DNA from: UBA2357 sp002344625
GTDB lineage: Bacteria; Pseudomonadota; Gammaproteobacteria; Burkholderiales; Rhodocyclaceae
Assembly: GCA_937995335.1 (NCBI GenBank)
Contig: CALKIH010000065.1
Coordinates: 22,865-86,864 of the forward strand
Direction: 5' to 3'
DNA length: 64,000 nucleotides
Shown one piece after another: positions 43,824 to 52,695 of the stretch (within the stretch, counting starts at the first letter, position 1; every line of letters begins with the position of its first letter). The notes beneath the pieces are model-generated. The model was not told the DNA's origin. It saw only the letters and a list, made by a program, of their open reading frames with translations, and ran no database searches. A program made the position numbers and the translations under genes.

Positions 43824-44494
43824 CCGTCACCCCAGATCTTTCCGTCGTCAGCCTAATCAGCCAAGCCAGCGTCGTCGTCCAGCTCATCATGGGCCTGCTG
43901 GCCATGTTGTCGCTCATCTCGTGGTATTGGATCTTTCGCAAGTGGTTCCAGATTCGCGCTGCACGCGAGCACACCAGTTCGTTCGAACGGGATTTCTGGA
44001 GCGGCGGCGACCTGAACACCCTCTATCAATCGGCGGCCTCTGCCCGCCACGAAACCGGCAGCATGGAGCGGATCTTCGAAGCCGGCTACCGCGAGTTCAC
44101 CAAACTGCGGACCAAGAGCCACGACAACGGCGCGATCATAGACGGTTCGCGGCGGGCAATGCGCGCCACGCACCAGCGGGAAATGGATGACCTCGAAGCC
44201 CATCTCTCGTTTCTCGCGACGGTCGGATCGGTCTCCCCTTACATCGGTCTGCTCGGCACGGTATGGGGCATCATGAATGCATTTCGCGGCCTGTCGAGCA
44301 TGAGTTCGGCCACCCTCGCACAGGTCGCCCCGGGCATCGCCGAGGCCCTGGTCGCGACCGCGATCGGCCTGTTCGCGGCCATACCCGCGGTCGTCGCCTA
44401 CAACCGCTACACCCATGACATCGACCGGGTCGGCATCCGCTTCGAAAGCTTCATGGAAGAGTTCTCCAACATCCTGCAGCGTCATCTGCGCTGA
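43820..44494 (+). CDS. tolQ: TolQ, proton-channel subunit
   Basis: A 224-residue inner-membrane protein of the MotA/TolQ/ExbB family. TM1 is ~20-37 (LIMGLLAMLSLISWYWIF), with TM2 and TM3 at ~130-150 and ~167-190 (ATVGSVSPYIGLLGTVWGIM; ALVATAIGLFAAIPAVVAYN). Five TolQ with two TolR form the stator that uses the proton motive force to move TolA during cell constriction. Confidence 0.96.
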   Translation: MTVTPDLSVVSLISQASVVVQLIMGLLAMLSLISWYWIFRKWFQIRAAREHTSSFERDFWSGGDLNTLYQSAASARHETGSMERIFEAGYREFTKLRTKSHDNGAIIDGSRRAMRATHQREMDDLEAHLSFLATVGSVSPYIGLLGTVWGIMNAFRGLSSMSSATLAQVAPGIAEALVATAIGLFAAIPAVVAYNRYTHDIDRVGIRFESFMEEFSNILQRHLR

Positions 44495-44514
44495 TCGAAA
44501 CGGAACGACAAATC

Positions 44515-44925
44515 ATGCGCCAGCGCCGCCTCATGAACCAGATCAACGTCGTACCGTACATCGACGTGATGCTGGTCCTGCTCGTGATCTTCATGGCCAC
44601 CGCACCGATGATCCAGACCGGCAGCGTCGATCTGCCGACGGTGGCCGATGTCCCGCAACCGCCCTCGGAGGCGATGTATGTGGTCGTCAAGTCGGACGGC
44701 CGGCTTGCGCTCAAGGAAACCGGCGCCGCACCCGAAAAATCGATGAGCAATACCGAGCTGCAGCGTGCCCTGCGGACCGCGATCGAACGCAACCCGACCC
44801 AGCCGGTGGTGGTGGCCGCCGACAAGAACGTCAGCTACGAAAAGGTCATGGATACCCTCAACGGGCTGCGCCAAGCAGGATTCCAGAAAGTAGGCCTTCA
44901 GACGCAGACCGGCACAGGGCGATGA
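44515..44925 (+). CDS. tolR: TolR, stator subunit
   Basis: A 136-residue ExbD/TolR protein. One N-terminal TM (PYIDVMLVLLVIFMATAPM) carries the essential aspartate D17. A periplasmic domain ends in the GLRQAGFQKVGLQT motif. It starts 20 bp after tolQ and overlaps tolA by 4 bp (ATGA). Confidence 0.95.
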   Translation: MRQRRLMNQINVVPYIDVMLVLLVIFMATAPMIQTGSVDLPTVADVPQPPSEAMYVVVKSDGRLALKETGAAPEKSMSNTELQRALRTAIERNPTQPVVVAADKNVSYEKVMDTLNGLRQAGFQKVGLQTQTGTGR

Positions 44926-45836
44926 ACGACAGGCCTTACCTCGAGAAGCGCGCCCTCCCCGGTCGGTGGATGTCGATCGGCCTGACGCTGGGCGTTCACC
45001 TGGGCCTGATTGCATTTCTGGTGCTTGGGCTGCGCTGGCAAAGCGCACCGCCCGCGGCGATGGAGGTCGATCTGGTCGCAGCACCGGCACCGGCGCGCAC
45101 GACAGCAGCCCCGGCCCCCAAGCCCGAACCAAAACCGCAGCCGAAGCCGGAACCCAAACCGGAGCCCAAGCCCGCACCGAAACCCGAGCCAAAGCCTGAA
45201 CCAAAACCGGAACCCAAGCCCGAGCCAAAGCCTGAGCCCAAGCCGGACATCGCAACGAAGGCGCCCGAACCCAAGAAGCCCGAGCCCAAACCGCAACCGA
45301 AGCCGGAGCCTAAACCCGAGCCCAAACCCGCACCAAAACCGGAACCCAAACCTGAACCAAAACCGGAGCCGAAGCCCGAACCCAAGCCCGAGCCGAAACC
45401 ACAGCCCAAGCCGCAACCGAAGCCCGAGCCGAAGCCGGTCACACCGCCAAAGGATGACTACATGGCGAAAATGCTCCAGCAGGAGTCCGATCGCCTCAAG
45501 GCCGAGAGTGTGTTCAAGGATGCCGCTCGCACCGCGTCATCCGGTGCGAGCGCAAGCGAACGGGATGCCTATCTTGCCGCGATACGGCAGGTCATCAGGA
45601 GCAAGATCATCCGCCCGCCGGGCGTAACGGGAAACCCCGAAGCAGAATTCGATGTCACACAGGGCCCGTCGGGTGCGGTACTCAATGTTCGATTGCGCAA
45701 GTCATCGGGGATCGCCTCGGTCGACCAAGCCATCGAACGTGCAATCTATGCCGCGGATCCGCTGCCCCTGCCATCGAATCCGTCCCTGTTCAACAGGGAC
45801 CTGCAATTGAAAGTACGCCCCTACCAAGACGAGTAA
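44922..45836 (+). CDS. tolA: TolA with a TonB-like KPEP spacer
   Basis: A 304-residue periplasm-spanning protein anchored by one TM (residues ~17-37, MSIGLTLGVHLGLIAFLVLG). Residues 66-172 are almost pure Lys-Pro-Glu-Pro repeats where E. coli TolA has a long alanine/lysine/glutamate helix, so the spacer is polyproline-like as in TonB. The C-terminal domain (~200-304, RDAYLAAIRQVIRSKIIRPP; SSGIASVDQAIERAIYAADP) is the TolA/TonB-C fold that binds TolB and Pal. Its place between tolR and tolB makes TolA the right name. Confidence 0.9.
   Translation: MNDRPYLEKRALPGRWMSIGLTLGVHLGLIAFLVLGLRWQSAPPAAMEVDLVAAPAPARTTAAPAPKPEPKPQPKPEPKPEPKPAPKPEPKPEPKPEPKPEPKPEPKPDIATKAPEPKKPEPKPQPKPEPKPEPKPAPKPEPKPEPKPEPKPEPKPEPKPQPKPQPKPEPKPVTPPKDDYMAKMLQQESDRLKAESVFKDAARTASSGASASERDAYLAAIRQVIRSKIIRPPGVTGNPEAEFDVTQGPSGAVLNVRLRKSSGIASVDQAIERAIYAADPLPLPSNPSLFNRDLQLKVRPYQDE
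45117..45437 (+). repeat. Lys-Pro-Glu-Pro coding repeat with a duplicated block
   Basis: Two long KPEP arrays (residues 66-108 and 119-172 of TolA) share the same order of interruptions (Q, then A, then a run of E), pointing to a segmental duplication around the DIATKAPEPK linker. DNA units are 12 bp with synonymous variation. Confidence 0.85.
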
Positions 45837-45915
45837 CGAAATATGAATTTGCAGAAAAGTATCGTAAAAACAGGGATTAAGCGCATTTAAGTACTTCCCT
45901 TTTTTCTGAAATCGC

Positions 45916-45921
45916 TATAAT
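45916..45921 (+). promoter_or_regulatory. -10 element (TATAAT) of an internal promoter before tolB
   Basis: A perfect TATAAT lies in the A/T-rich 104-bp gap between tolA and tolB, 20 nt before the tolB ATG. The -35 is weak (ACTTCC at 17 bp). It suggests that tolB-pal-cpoB can be transcribed separately from ybgC-tolQRA. Confidence 0.55.
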
Positions 45922-45940
45922 TGCTGCGGTGCAAACAACC

Positions 45941-47221
45941 ATGACCATGCTAAACAAACTCAAAACCCTTCTTTTTGCGGGCATCGCGCTGCTGAGTATG
46001 GCCGCGCATGCGCAGCTCGCCATCGAGATCACCGGAGCCGGGGCATCGCGCTTTCCGGTCGCGATCCCGATCTTCGAAAACGAAGGTGCGCTGCCGCGCG
46101 CGGTTACCGACGTGGTACGCGCCGACCTCGAGCGCAGCGGGCTGTTCAATCTGGTCGACCTGGGCCTGGTCGCACTGCCCGAATCGGTGCTGCCCGACCT
46201 AGCCAATATTCGCTCGCGCGGCGCGGATGCGGTACTGACCGGCAGTGTCGTCGCGCAAAGCGACGGGCGCTTCGACGTGCGCTTTCGCCTGTTCGACACC
46301 CAGCGCCAGACCGAGCTCGGGGCACTCGCGATTCGCATGGCGCCTGCCCAGTATCGCAACACCGGACATCGCATCGCCGATTTCGTCTATGAGAAACTGA
46401 CCGGGCAAGCCGGATACTTTTCGACCCGCATCGCTTACGTGGTCAAGAGCGGCGGTCGCTACGAACTCCAGGTCGCGGACGCCGACGGCATGAACCCGCA
46501 GACCGCGCTGGTGTCGCGCGAGCCGATCATTTCGCCGTCGTGGGCGCCGGACGGACAACGCCTCGCCTATGTTTCCTTCGAGGCCAAGAAGCCGGTCGTG
46601 TACGTGCATAACCTGCCGACCGGCCAGCGCAACGTGCTGGCGAACTTCCGCGGCTCCAACTCCGCCCCAACCTGGTCGCCTGACGGGCAGCGCCTCGCGG
46701 TGGTGCTCACCAAGGACGGCAACTCGCAACTCTACGTCCTGAACTCGGATGGATCCGGCGCGCGCCGCGTCACCTCCTCCGCCGGGATCGATACCGAACC
46801 CTTCTGGTCGCCCGACGGCGAGTGGATTTATTTCTCCTCCGACCGCAGCGGCGGCGCCCAGATCTACCGCGTTTCGGTCAATGGCGGCACCGCCCAGCGC
46901 GTCACCTTCCAGGGTAACTACAACGTCTCGCCGCGGCTTTCGTCCGATGGCAAGAGCATGGCTTACATCACCCGCAACGAAGGCCGCTTCCAGGTGGCGA
47001 TCATGGATCTGGCTACCCGCCAGACCACGGTGCTGACCAATTCGAACCGCGATGAATCACCGAGCTTCGCGCCAAGCGGCCGCATGATTCTCTACGCCAC
47101 GGAAAGCGGCGGACGCGGGGTGCTGTCGGCGGTATCGTCCGATGGCCGTATCAAGCAAAAGCTGTCGATCCAGGCTTCCGATGTGCGCGAACCCGCCTGG
47201 GGACCGCAACCCAGATTCTGA
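45941..47221 (+). CDS. tolB: TolB, periplasmic beta-propeller
   Basis: A 426-residue periplasmic protein: signal peptide ending SMAAHA, an N-terminal domain (IEITGAGASRFPVAIPIF), then a six-bladed propeller with repeated PSWAPDGQRLAYVSF-, PTWSPDGQRLAVVL- and PFWSPDGEWIYFSS-type blades. It shuttles between TolA and Pal. Starts at 45929 (GTG), 45941 or 45947 are possible; 45941 gives a normal signal peptide. Confidence 0.95.
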   Translation: MTMLNKLKTLLFAGIALLSMAAHAQLAIEITGAGASRFPVAIPIFENEGALPRAVTDVVRADLERSGLFNLVDLGLVALPESVLPDLANIRSRGADAVLTGSVVAQSDGRFDVRFRLFDTQRQTELGALAIRMAPAQYRNTGHRIADFVYEKLTGQAGYFSTRIAYVVKSGGRYELQVADADGMNPQTALVSREPIISPSWAPDGQRLAYVSFEAKKPVVYVHNLPTGQRNVLANFRGSNSAPTWSPDGQRLAVVLTKDGNSQLYVLNSDGSGARRVTSSAGIDTEPFWSPDGEWIYFSSDRSGGAQIYRVSVNGGTAQRVTFQGNYNVSPRLSSDGKSMAYITRNEGRFQVAIMDLATRQTTVLTNSNRDESPSFAPSGRMILYATESGGRGVLSAVSSDGRIKQKLSIQASDVREPAWGPQPRF

Positions 47222-47259
47222 TCAGTTCCCCCCACCCCTGTCAGCAAGGACCGTTGAAA

Positions 47260-47775
47260 ATGAAGAAGTACCTCCTCCCCGCACTCCTGTCCGCAATGCT
47301 CGTTGCCTGCGGCAGTACCGGCACCAGCACCGATTCGGCCGCTGGCGTGTCTGACGCCGGTGTTGGCGTCGCGACCGTGACCGCGCCGGGGATGTCCGGC
47401 TCGGGTATTGCCGCCCTGACCGACCCGAACAACATCCTGTCGCGCCGAAGCGTCTATTTCGATTTCGACAGTTTCACGGTCCGTTCGGAGTTCACCTCGC
47501 TGGTCGACGCACATGCGCGTTTCCTGGCACAGAACCCCGACATGCGCATGCTGATCCAGGGCAACACCGACGAGCGCGGCAGCCGCGAGTACAACCTCGC
47601 ACTCGGCCAGAAGCGCGCGGAAGCCGTCAAGCAGGCGCTTCTGCTTCTCGGCGCAAGCGAATCACAGATAGAATCCGTCAGTCTCGGTGAAGAAAAGCCG
47701 CGTTGCGAGGAAGCCACCGAGACATGCTTCGCCGAAAACCGGCGTGCCGACATGCTCTACTCTGGTGAATTCTGA
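47260..47775 (+). CDS. pal: Pal, peptidoglycan-associated lipoprotein
   Basis: A 171-residue outer-membrane lipoprotein: lipobox LVAC (C17), a flexible Ser/Gly/Val-rich linker to ~55, then the OmpA-like peptidoglycan-binding domain (VYFDFDSFTVRSEF; GNTDERGSREYNLALGQKRA). Anchors the outer membrane to the wall and is mobilised by TolB/TolA at the septum. The ATG at 47260 is preferred over the in-frame TTG two codons upstream; AAGGA precedes it. Confidence 0.96.
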   Translation: MKKYLLPALLSAMLVACGSTGTSTDSAAGVSDAGVGVATVTAPGMSGSGIAALTDPNNILSRRSVYFDFDSFTVRSEFTSLVDAHARFLAQNPDMRMLIQGNTDERGSREYNLALGQKRAEAVKQALLLLGASESQIESVSLGEEKPRCEEATETCFAENRRADMLYSGEF

Positions 47776-48536
47776 TGAATAAGCTGCTCCCGATTGCGTT
47801 TCTTCTTGCCACTCTCGGTTTCAATTCGGCGCACGCCCAGCTTTTCGGCGGTGACGAGCAGGCCCGGCGCCAGATCGCCGAACTGCGTGAGCAACTGACG
47901 GCACGGATGGAAGCGACCAATCGGGGGCAGCTCGAACTCGCCAATCAGAACGAGGCACTCCGCACCGAAGTCGCAAACCTGCGCGGCCAAGTCGAGGTGC
48001 TCACCCATGAGCTAGAGTCGCTCAAGCAGCGTCAGCGGGACTTCTATGTCGATCTGGACAAACGCGTCCAGCGCATCGAAGGGAGCACACCGCCGCCGCC
48101 CAGCGCAGACGCCGGCGCCTTGCTGAGCACCGCCCCCGCTGCAGGCGCAAGCGCGGCGGGCGATCCGGCCACCGAGTCCACCGAATACGAAGCCGCGCTG
48201 ACCTTGCTCAAGGGCGGCAAGCACGCCGAAGCCCTCGCGGCATTCAACCGCTTCGTCGCCCGCCATCCGCAAAGCGCATCGCTGCCGAACGCCCATTTCT
48301 GGGCTGGCAACGCCGCCCTGCAGGCGAGAGACATTTCCGCCTCGCGAGGCCACTTCAATACCGTCCTGCAACGCTGGCCACAGGACAAGGTCGCCCCGGA
48401 TGCGATGCTCGGGCTGGCCAACACCCAGCAGGCGCTCGGCGATGCACGCGGCTCGCAGGAAACCCTGCGCAAGGTCATATCGCAGTACCCGAACAGCACG
48501 GCAGCCCAGCAGGCCAGCCAGAGGCTCGGGCGCTGA
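47775..48536 (+). CDS. cpoB: CpoB (YbgF), Tol-Pal coordinator
   Basis: A 253-residue periplasmic protein with a signal peptide (ending SAHAQ), an N-terminal trimeric coiled coil (~30-90, IAELREQLTARME; LRGQVEVLTHELESLKQR), a proline/alanine-rich linker, and C-terminal TPRs (~135-253, EYEAALTLLKGGKHAEALAAF). In E. coli it coordinates PBP1B and Tol activity at division. Starts on the last base of the pal stop (TGATG). Confidence 0.93.
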   Translation: MNKLLPIAFLLATLGFNSAHAQLFGGDEQARRQIAELREQLTARMEATNRGQLELANQNEALRTEVANLRGQVEVLTHELESLKQRQRDFYVDLDKRVQRIEGSTPPPPSADAGALLSTAPAAGASAAGDPATESTEYEAALTLLKGGKHAEALAAFNRFVARHPQSASLPNAHFWAGNAALQARDISASRGHFNTVLQRWPQDKVAPDAMLGLANTQQALGDARGSQETLRKVISQYPNSTAAQQASQRLGR

Positions 48537-48539
48537 ACG

Positions 48540-49208
48540 TTGGCGGGCCCCGAAACCCGGGCGGGTGAGCCAAAGCTGCGGATCACCGAGATCTTCGCGT
48601 CGCTTCAGGGCGAGTCATCGCGCGTCGGCCTGCCGACCGTGTTCGTACGGCTCACCGGCTGTCCGCTACGCTGCGTATGGTGCGACACCGCGTACGCGTT
48701 TCAGGGTGGCGAAACCCGCAGTGTGGAATCGATCTTGCATGAAGTGGGCACGCATGGATTTCATCATGTGTGCGTGACCGGGGGAGAACCCCTGGCGCAG
48801 AAGTCCTGTCCGGACTTGCTGGTTGCGCTTTGCGATGCGGGCTTCTCGGTGTCGCTCGAGACCAGCGGTGCGCTCGATATTTCGCGGGTCGACCCGCGCG
48901 TTTCACGGATCATGGACCTCAAGGCACCCGGATCGGGCGAAGTCGCACGCAATCACTGGGACAACATTGCCCGGCTCGAATCGCACGACGAGATCAAGAT
49001 CGTGCTTGCGGACGAGCATGACTACGCCTGGGCGCGCCAAGTCATCACGGACCAGGACCTGTGCAGCCGCTGCAGCGTCCTGCTCTCGCCGGTACAGGGG
49101 CAACTCGACCCCGCCGATCTGGCCGGCTGGATCATTCGTGACCGCCTCCCGGTACGCTTTCAACTCCAGTTGCACAAGATACTCTGGAACGACGCCCGCG
49201 GTCGCTGA
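48540..49208 (+). CDS. queE: 7-carboxy-7-deazaguanine synthase
   Basis: A 222-residue radical SAM enzyme of queuosine/preQ0 synthesis. The cluster cysteines are C41, C45 and C48 (CPLRCVWC); VTGGEPLAQKSC and the PVQGQLDPADLAGWI end are typical. The start is probably a TTG at 48540, 4 nt after the cpoB stop; no in-frame ATG or GTG is available before the LRITEIFASLQGE region. Confidence 0.93.
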   Translation: MAGPETRAGEPKLRITEIFASLQGESSRVGLPTVFVRLTGCPLRCVWCDTAYAFQGGETRSVESILHEVGTHGFHHVCVTGGEPLAQKSCPDLLVALCDAGFSVSLETSGALDISRVDPRVSRIMDLKAPGSGEVARNHWDNIARLESHDEIKIVLADEHDYAWARQVITDQDLCSRCSVLLSPVQGQLDPADLAGWIIRDRLPVRFQLQLHKILWNDARGR

Positions 49209-49264
49209 TCCCCGCCGAGCACGCGGGCCGCAACACCGTTCAATTCAGCACCAGCGAGAACACC

Positions 49265-49951
49265 ATGCAAAACCCGAAACGTGCAGTCATCCTACTTTCC
49301 GGCGGTCTCGACTCCACCACCTGCCTCGCGATCGCGCGGGACATGGGCTTCGACTGCTACACGCTCTCGGTCGCATATGGACAGCGCCACAGCGCCGAGC
49401 TGGCGGCGTCCACGCGTATTGCGCAAGCGCTCGGCGCGCGCGAACACCGGGTCGCGAGCGTGAGCCTGGGGGATTTCGGAGGTTCGGCACTGACCGACGC
49501 ATCGATTGCGGTGCCCACCGCGGGGCCGGGCGAGGGCATTCCCGTCACCTATGTACCCGCGCGCAATACCGTGATGTTGTCGATGGCGCTCGCCTGGGCC
49601 GAGGTGATCGGCGCCAACGACATTTTCATCGGCGTCAATGCGGTCGACTACTCGGGCTATCCCGACTGCCGCCCGGAGTTCGTGCGCGCATTCGAACACC
49701 TTGCAAACCTCGCGACCCGGGCAGGTGTCGAGGGCGGACGCATGACGGTCCACACCCCCCTGATGCAGTGCTCGAAAGCCGACATCGTCCGGCTTGGACT
49801 TGATCTCGGGGTCGATTACGCGCAAACGGTCTCATGCTATCAGTCCGACGACTCGGGCCAGGCCTGCGGCCTCTGCGACGCGTGCCGACTGCGCAAGGCG
49901 GGTTTCGAGGCAGCGGGCGTGCCCGACCCGACCCGCTATCGCAGCGCGTGA
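49265..49951 (+). CDS. queC: 7-cyano-7-deazaguanine (preQ0) synthase
   Basis: A 228-residue ATP-dependent enzyme converting CDG to preQ0. The PP-loop SGGLDS is at residues 12-17 and the zinc cysteines are C191, C201, C204 and C207 (SCYQ...CGLCDAC). It follows queE by 56 bp, so the two steps are adjacent; queD and queF are not in the window. Confidence 0.96.
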   Translation: MQNPKRAVILLSGGLDSTTCLAIARDMGFDCYTLSVAYGQRHSAELAASTRIAQALGAREHRVASVSLGDFGGSALTDASIAVPTAGPGEGIPVTYVPARNTVMLSMALAWAEVIGANDIFIGVNAVDYSGYPDCRPEFVRAFEHLANLATRAGVEGGRMTVHTPLMQCSKADIVRLGLDLGVDYAQTVSCYQSDDSGQACGLCDACRLRKAGFEAAGVPDPTRYRSA

Positions 49952-50018
49952 GCCGCGACCACCTCGCGCATGCTCGCCATTGTAGAATCAAGGCGAACCT
50001 GAACCATTGCAGCGCGCC

Positions 50019-51128
50019 ATGACCGACGAGCCCATCATTGCCGCATCGACCATCGCCTGGCTCGCGTTCGCGCTCGGCATCCTGTTCGGCGCGGTCGCGA
50101 GCAAGACCAGCTTCTGCACCTTGGGCGCGGTCTCGGACATCGTGAATATCGGCGATTGGAACCGGATGCGGATGTGGGCACTGGCCATGGCGGTCGCGAT
50201 GATCGCCACCAGCGCGCTCCAGTTCGGCGCGGTGTTCGACCCAGCCCACTCGATCTACACCCCCCCCCGCTTGAACTGGCTTTCGCACCTGGTCGGTGGA
50301 CTGCTCTTCGGCACAGGCATGTCGCTGGCGTCCGGGTGCGGCAGCAAGACCCTCGTCAGGCTGGGCGGAGGGAATCTCAAAGCGTTGATAGTTTTCGTAT
50401 TCATCGGACTTTCAGCATACATGAGCCTGCGCGGGCTGTTTGCCGTCTGGCGCGTTGGATACCTGGACCCCGTTGCGCTGCAACTCGATACCGCTCAGGA
50501 CGTCCCCGCACTGCTCGTCGGCATGGGCCTCTCGCCCGAACAGGCCCTGCTCGCCGCGACGACTGTCATAGGCGGCGCCTTGCTGGCCTTTGCCCTGGCC
50601 CGCCGCGAGGCAAGGCAAACCGACGTCCTGCTCGGTGGCGTCGCCATCGGACTGCTCGTAGCCGCGGGCTGGATGCTCACCGCGCATATCGGTTACGTCG
50701 AAGAACATCCCGATACGCTGGAACAAGCCTTCATCGCAACGAACAGTGGTCGCGCGGAGTCATTCAGCTTCGTCGCGCCACTCGCGTATAGCCTGGAACT
50801 CCTGATGTTCTGGAGCGATACCTCGCGAATCGTCACATTCGGCATCGCGGCGAGCATCGGCGTCATCGTCGGCGCAGCCCTCCATACGATCGCCAGCGGA
50901 CGCTTCAGGATCGAATCCTTCACTAACAGCGCCGACCTCGGGCGCCATATCGTCGGCGCGATCCTGATGGGCTTTGGGGGCGTCACCGCCATGGGCTGCA
51001 CCATCGGCCAAGGGATCACCGGCGTATCCACGTTGGCGGTCGGTGCCTTCATCACCACGGCCGCCATCATCGCGGGCAGTGCTCTCACTTTGCGCACTCA
51101 ATACTGGCTGATGATGCGCGGCACCTGA
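50019..51128 (+). CDS. YeeE/YedE family sulfur-compound transporter
   Basis: A 369-residue inner-membrane protein with about nine helices. Two half-repeats carry the hallmark cysteine motifs: SKTSFCTLGAVSD near the N-terminus, SGCGSKTLVRLGGGN, and MGCTIGQGITGVS in the second half. In TsuA/YeeE such cysteines pass thiosulfate across the membrane. It is not linked to the cys operon here and the substrate is inferred. ATG 50019 is preferred over 50007. Confidence 0.88.
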   Translation: MTDEPIIAASTIAWLAFALGILFGAVASKTSFCTLGAVSDIVNIGDWNRMRMWALAMAVAMIATSALQFGAVFDPAHSIYTPPRLNWLSHLVGGLLFGTGMSLASGCGSKTLVRLGGGNLKALIVFVFIGLSAYMSLRGLFAVWRVGYLDPVALQLDTAQDVPALLVGMGLSPEQALLAATTVIGGALLAFALARREARQTDVLLGGVAIGLLVAAGWMLTAHIGYVEEHPDTLEQAFIATNSGRAESFSFVAPLAYSLELLMFWSDTSRIVTFGIAASIGVIVGAALHTIASGRFRIESFTNSADLGRHIVGAILMGFGGVTAMGCTIGQGITGVSTLAVGAFITTAAIIAGSALTLRTQYWLMMRGT

Positions 51129-51233
51129 TGCGGGTCTTCCGATGTGCCCGGTGCGTACCGCCCGTACCACAGATGAACACCTTTCTTGACACGAAACCCG
51201 GGCGCAAATAGAATTGCGTTCTTTGCAGGCTTT

Positions 51234-51309
51234 GGGTCGTTAGCTCAGCTGGTAGAGCAGCGGACTTTTAATCCGTTGGTCGCAGGTTCGAATCCCGCAC
51301 GGCCTACCA
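51234..51309 (+). tRNA. tRNA-Lys (anticodon TTT)
   Basis: 76 nt with encoded CCA. Acceptor GGGTCGT pairs with ACGGCCT (one G-T), D-arm TAGCTCAGCTGGTAGAGC, anticodon loop CTTTTAA giving TTT, and T-loop TTCGAAT. One A-C mismatch in the T stem. Confidence 0.96.
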
Positions 51310-51346
51310 ATAGACGAGCAGTGACAAGATATTTGTAAAGCGGCAA

Positions 51347-51422
51347 GGGGGTATAGCTCAGTTGGTAGAGCAGCTGACTCTTAATCAGTAGGTCCAAGGT
51401 TCGAATCCTTGTGCCCCCACCA
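51347..51422 (+). tRNA. tRNA-Lys (anticodon CTT)
   Basis: 76 nt with encoded CCA. Acceptor GGGGGTA pairs with TGCCCCC, anticodon loop CTCTTAA giving CTT, and T-loop TTCGAAT. It lies 37 bp after the first tRNA-Lys and is probably co-transcribed. Confidence 0.96.
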
Positions 51423-51430
51423 AAAAATTC

Positions 51431-51470
51431 AAGCAAAAAGGCCCCTTCTCCGGAACGGGCCTTTTTGCTT
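51431..51470 (+). terminator. Rho-independent terminator after the tRNA pair
   Basis: AAGCAAAAAGGCCC and its complement GGGCCTTTTTGCTT enclose a short loop; the T5 tract closes transcription of the tRNA-Lys pair. Confidence 0.88.
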
Positions 51471-51603
51471 TCTGTGCCCATGCCAGCACGAAGCGACCGT
51501 CTTCAAGGCAAAGCCCCCACGAAGAGACTCCGAAGGAACCGAAGGGCCCTACGCGCTTTCTCCCGTCCGCGCAAGCCTATGCCCGGGGGGCGATTCGATG
51601 CAT

Positions 51604-51622
51604 AATGCGAAGCGTTTTCATT
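51604..51622. promoter_or_regulatory. Candidate Fur box upstream of the iron-binding-protein gene
   Basis: AATGCGAAGCGTTTTCATT is a 19-bp imperfect dyad with the AATG-N2-AA / TT-N2-CATT arms of Fur sites, overlapping a CATAAT hexamer, 50 bp before the ATG. Confidence 0.5.
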
Positions 51623-51671
51623 CGTGTTAATCATGTTGGCCGTTCCCATCCGGCCACATCGGAGAGTTTGC

Positions 51672-52688
51672 ATGAGAGCATGGAAGACCCTTGTACTGGC
51701 GGCTTGCCTGGCCTCGTCGGGCACCGTCCTGGCCCAGGATCCACAACCCGTGACGGTGTATTCGTCACGCATCGAGCAGTTGCTCAAACCCACACTCGAC
51801 CTGTATACCCAGCAGACCGGGGTACAGATCAACCTATTGACCGATCGCGGCGGCTCGCTGACCGAGCGCCTGGCAGCCGAGGGCGCGGGCTCCCCGGCCG
51901 ACGTGCTGATCACCGTGGACATGGGTAATCTCTGGAATGCGGCCGAACGCGGCCTGCTGCGCAAGGTCGAGTCCGACGCACTGGACGCCAACGTGGCCGA
52001 GAATTTCCGCGACCCCGGACAGCGCTGGTGGGGGCTGTCCAAACGCGAACGCACCATCTTCTATCGTGAAGGTGCCGTTGATCCGGCCAAGCTGTCTACC
52101 TATGAGGATCTGGCCGATCCGAAATGGAAAGGCAAGCTGTGTCTGCGCACGTCCAAGCAGACCTACACCCAGTCGCTGGTGGCGATGATGATCGCCAAGC
52201 ACGGCGTCGAAAAGGCCGAGGAAATCGCGCGCGGCTGGGTCGCCAACCTCGCCACCGACGTGTTCACCAACGACAACGCGCTGCTGCAGGCCATCGCCGC
52301 CGGCCAGTGCGACGTCGGGATCTCCAACACCTATTACTATGGCCGCATCCTGTCGCGCGAGCCGGACTTCGGCCAGAAAGTCAAGCTGTTCTGGGCCAAC
52401 CAGGGCCCCGGCGAAGGCGGCGCACACGTAAACCTGTCGGGTGCCGGCATCACCACGCATGCACGCAACCCGGAAGGCGCGCTGAAGCTGCTGGAGTGGC
52501 TCTCTGCCGAGGAGCCGCAGCGCGGCTACACTCACGGCACCTTCGAAAGCCCGGTGAATCCGAAGACCGAGGCCGATCCCATCGTGCAGGCATGGGGCAC
52601 GTATGCACCCAGTCCGCTGAACGCAGCCGACATCGGTTCCCGCCAAGCGGAGGCGATCCGCCTGCTCGACCGCGTCGGCTATCGCTGA
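51672..52688 (+). CDS. fbpA: Fe(3+) ABC importer, periplasmic binding protein
   Basis: A 338-residue ferric-ion-binding protein: signal peptide ending GTVLAQ, then VTVYSSRIEQLLKPTLD, the metal-site tyrosines in NTYYYGR, and KLFWANQGPGEGGAHVNLSGAG in the C-lobe. Start 51672 has GGAG 7 nt upstream; the upstream in-frame ATG at 51624 would spoil the signal peptide. Its permease follows by 7 bp. A candidate Fur box supports an iron role. Confidence 0.92.
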   Translation: MRAWKTLVLAACLASSGTVLAQDPQPVTVYSSRIEQLLKPTLDLYTQQTGVQINLLTDRGGSLTERLAAEGAGSPADVLITVDMGNLWNAAERGLLRKVESDALDANVAENFRDPGQRWWGLSKRERTIFYREGAVDPAKLSTYEDLADPKWKGKLCLRTSKQTYTQSLVAMMIAKHGVEKAEEIARGWVANLATDVFTNDNALLQAIAAGQCDVGISNTYYYGRILSREPDFGQKVKLFWANQGPGEGGAHVNLSGAGITTHARNPEGALKLLEWLSAEEPQRGYTHGTFESPVNPKTEADPIVQAWGTYAPSPLNAADIGSRQAEAIRLLDRVGYR

Positions 52689-52695
52689 TCCGGTT

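Noticed and set aside
45117..45437. CRISPR-like periodicity
   Set aside because: The repeats are in-frame KPEP codons of tolA, without unique spacers.
49209..49264. preQ1 riboswitch before queC
   Set aside because: The 56-bp gap between queE and queC is too short and shows no aptamer-like pairing.
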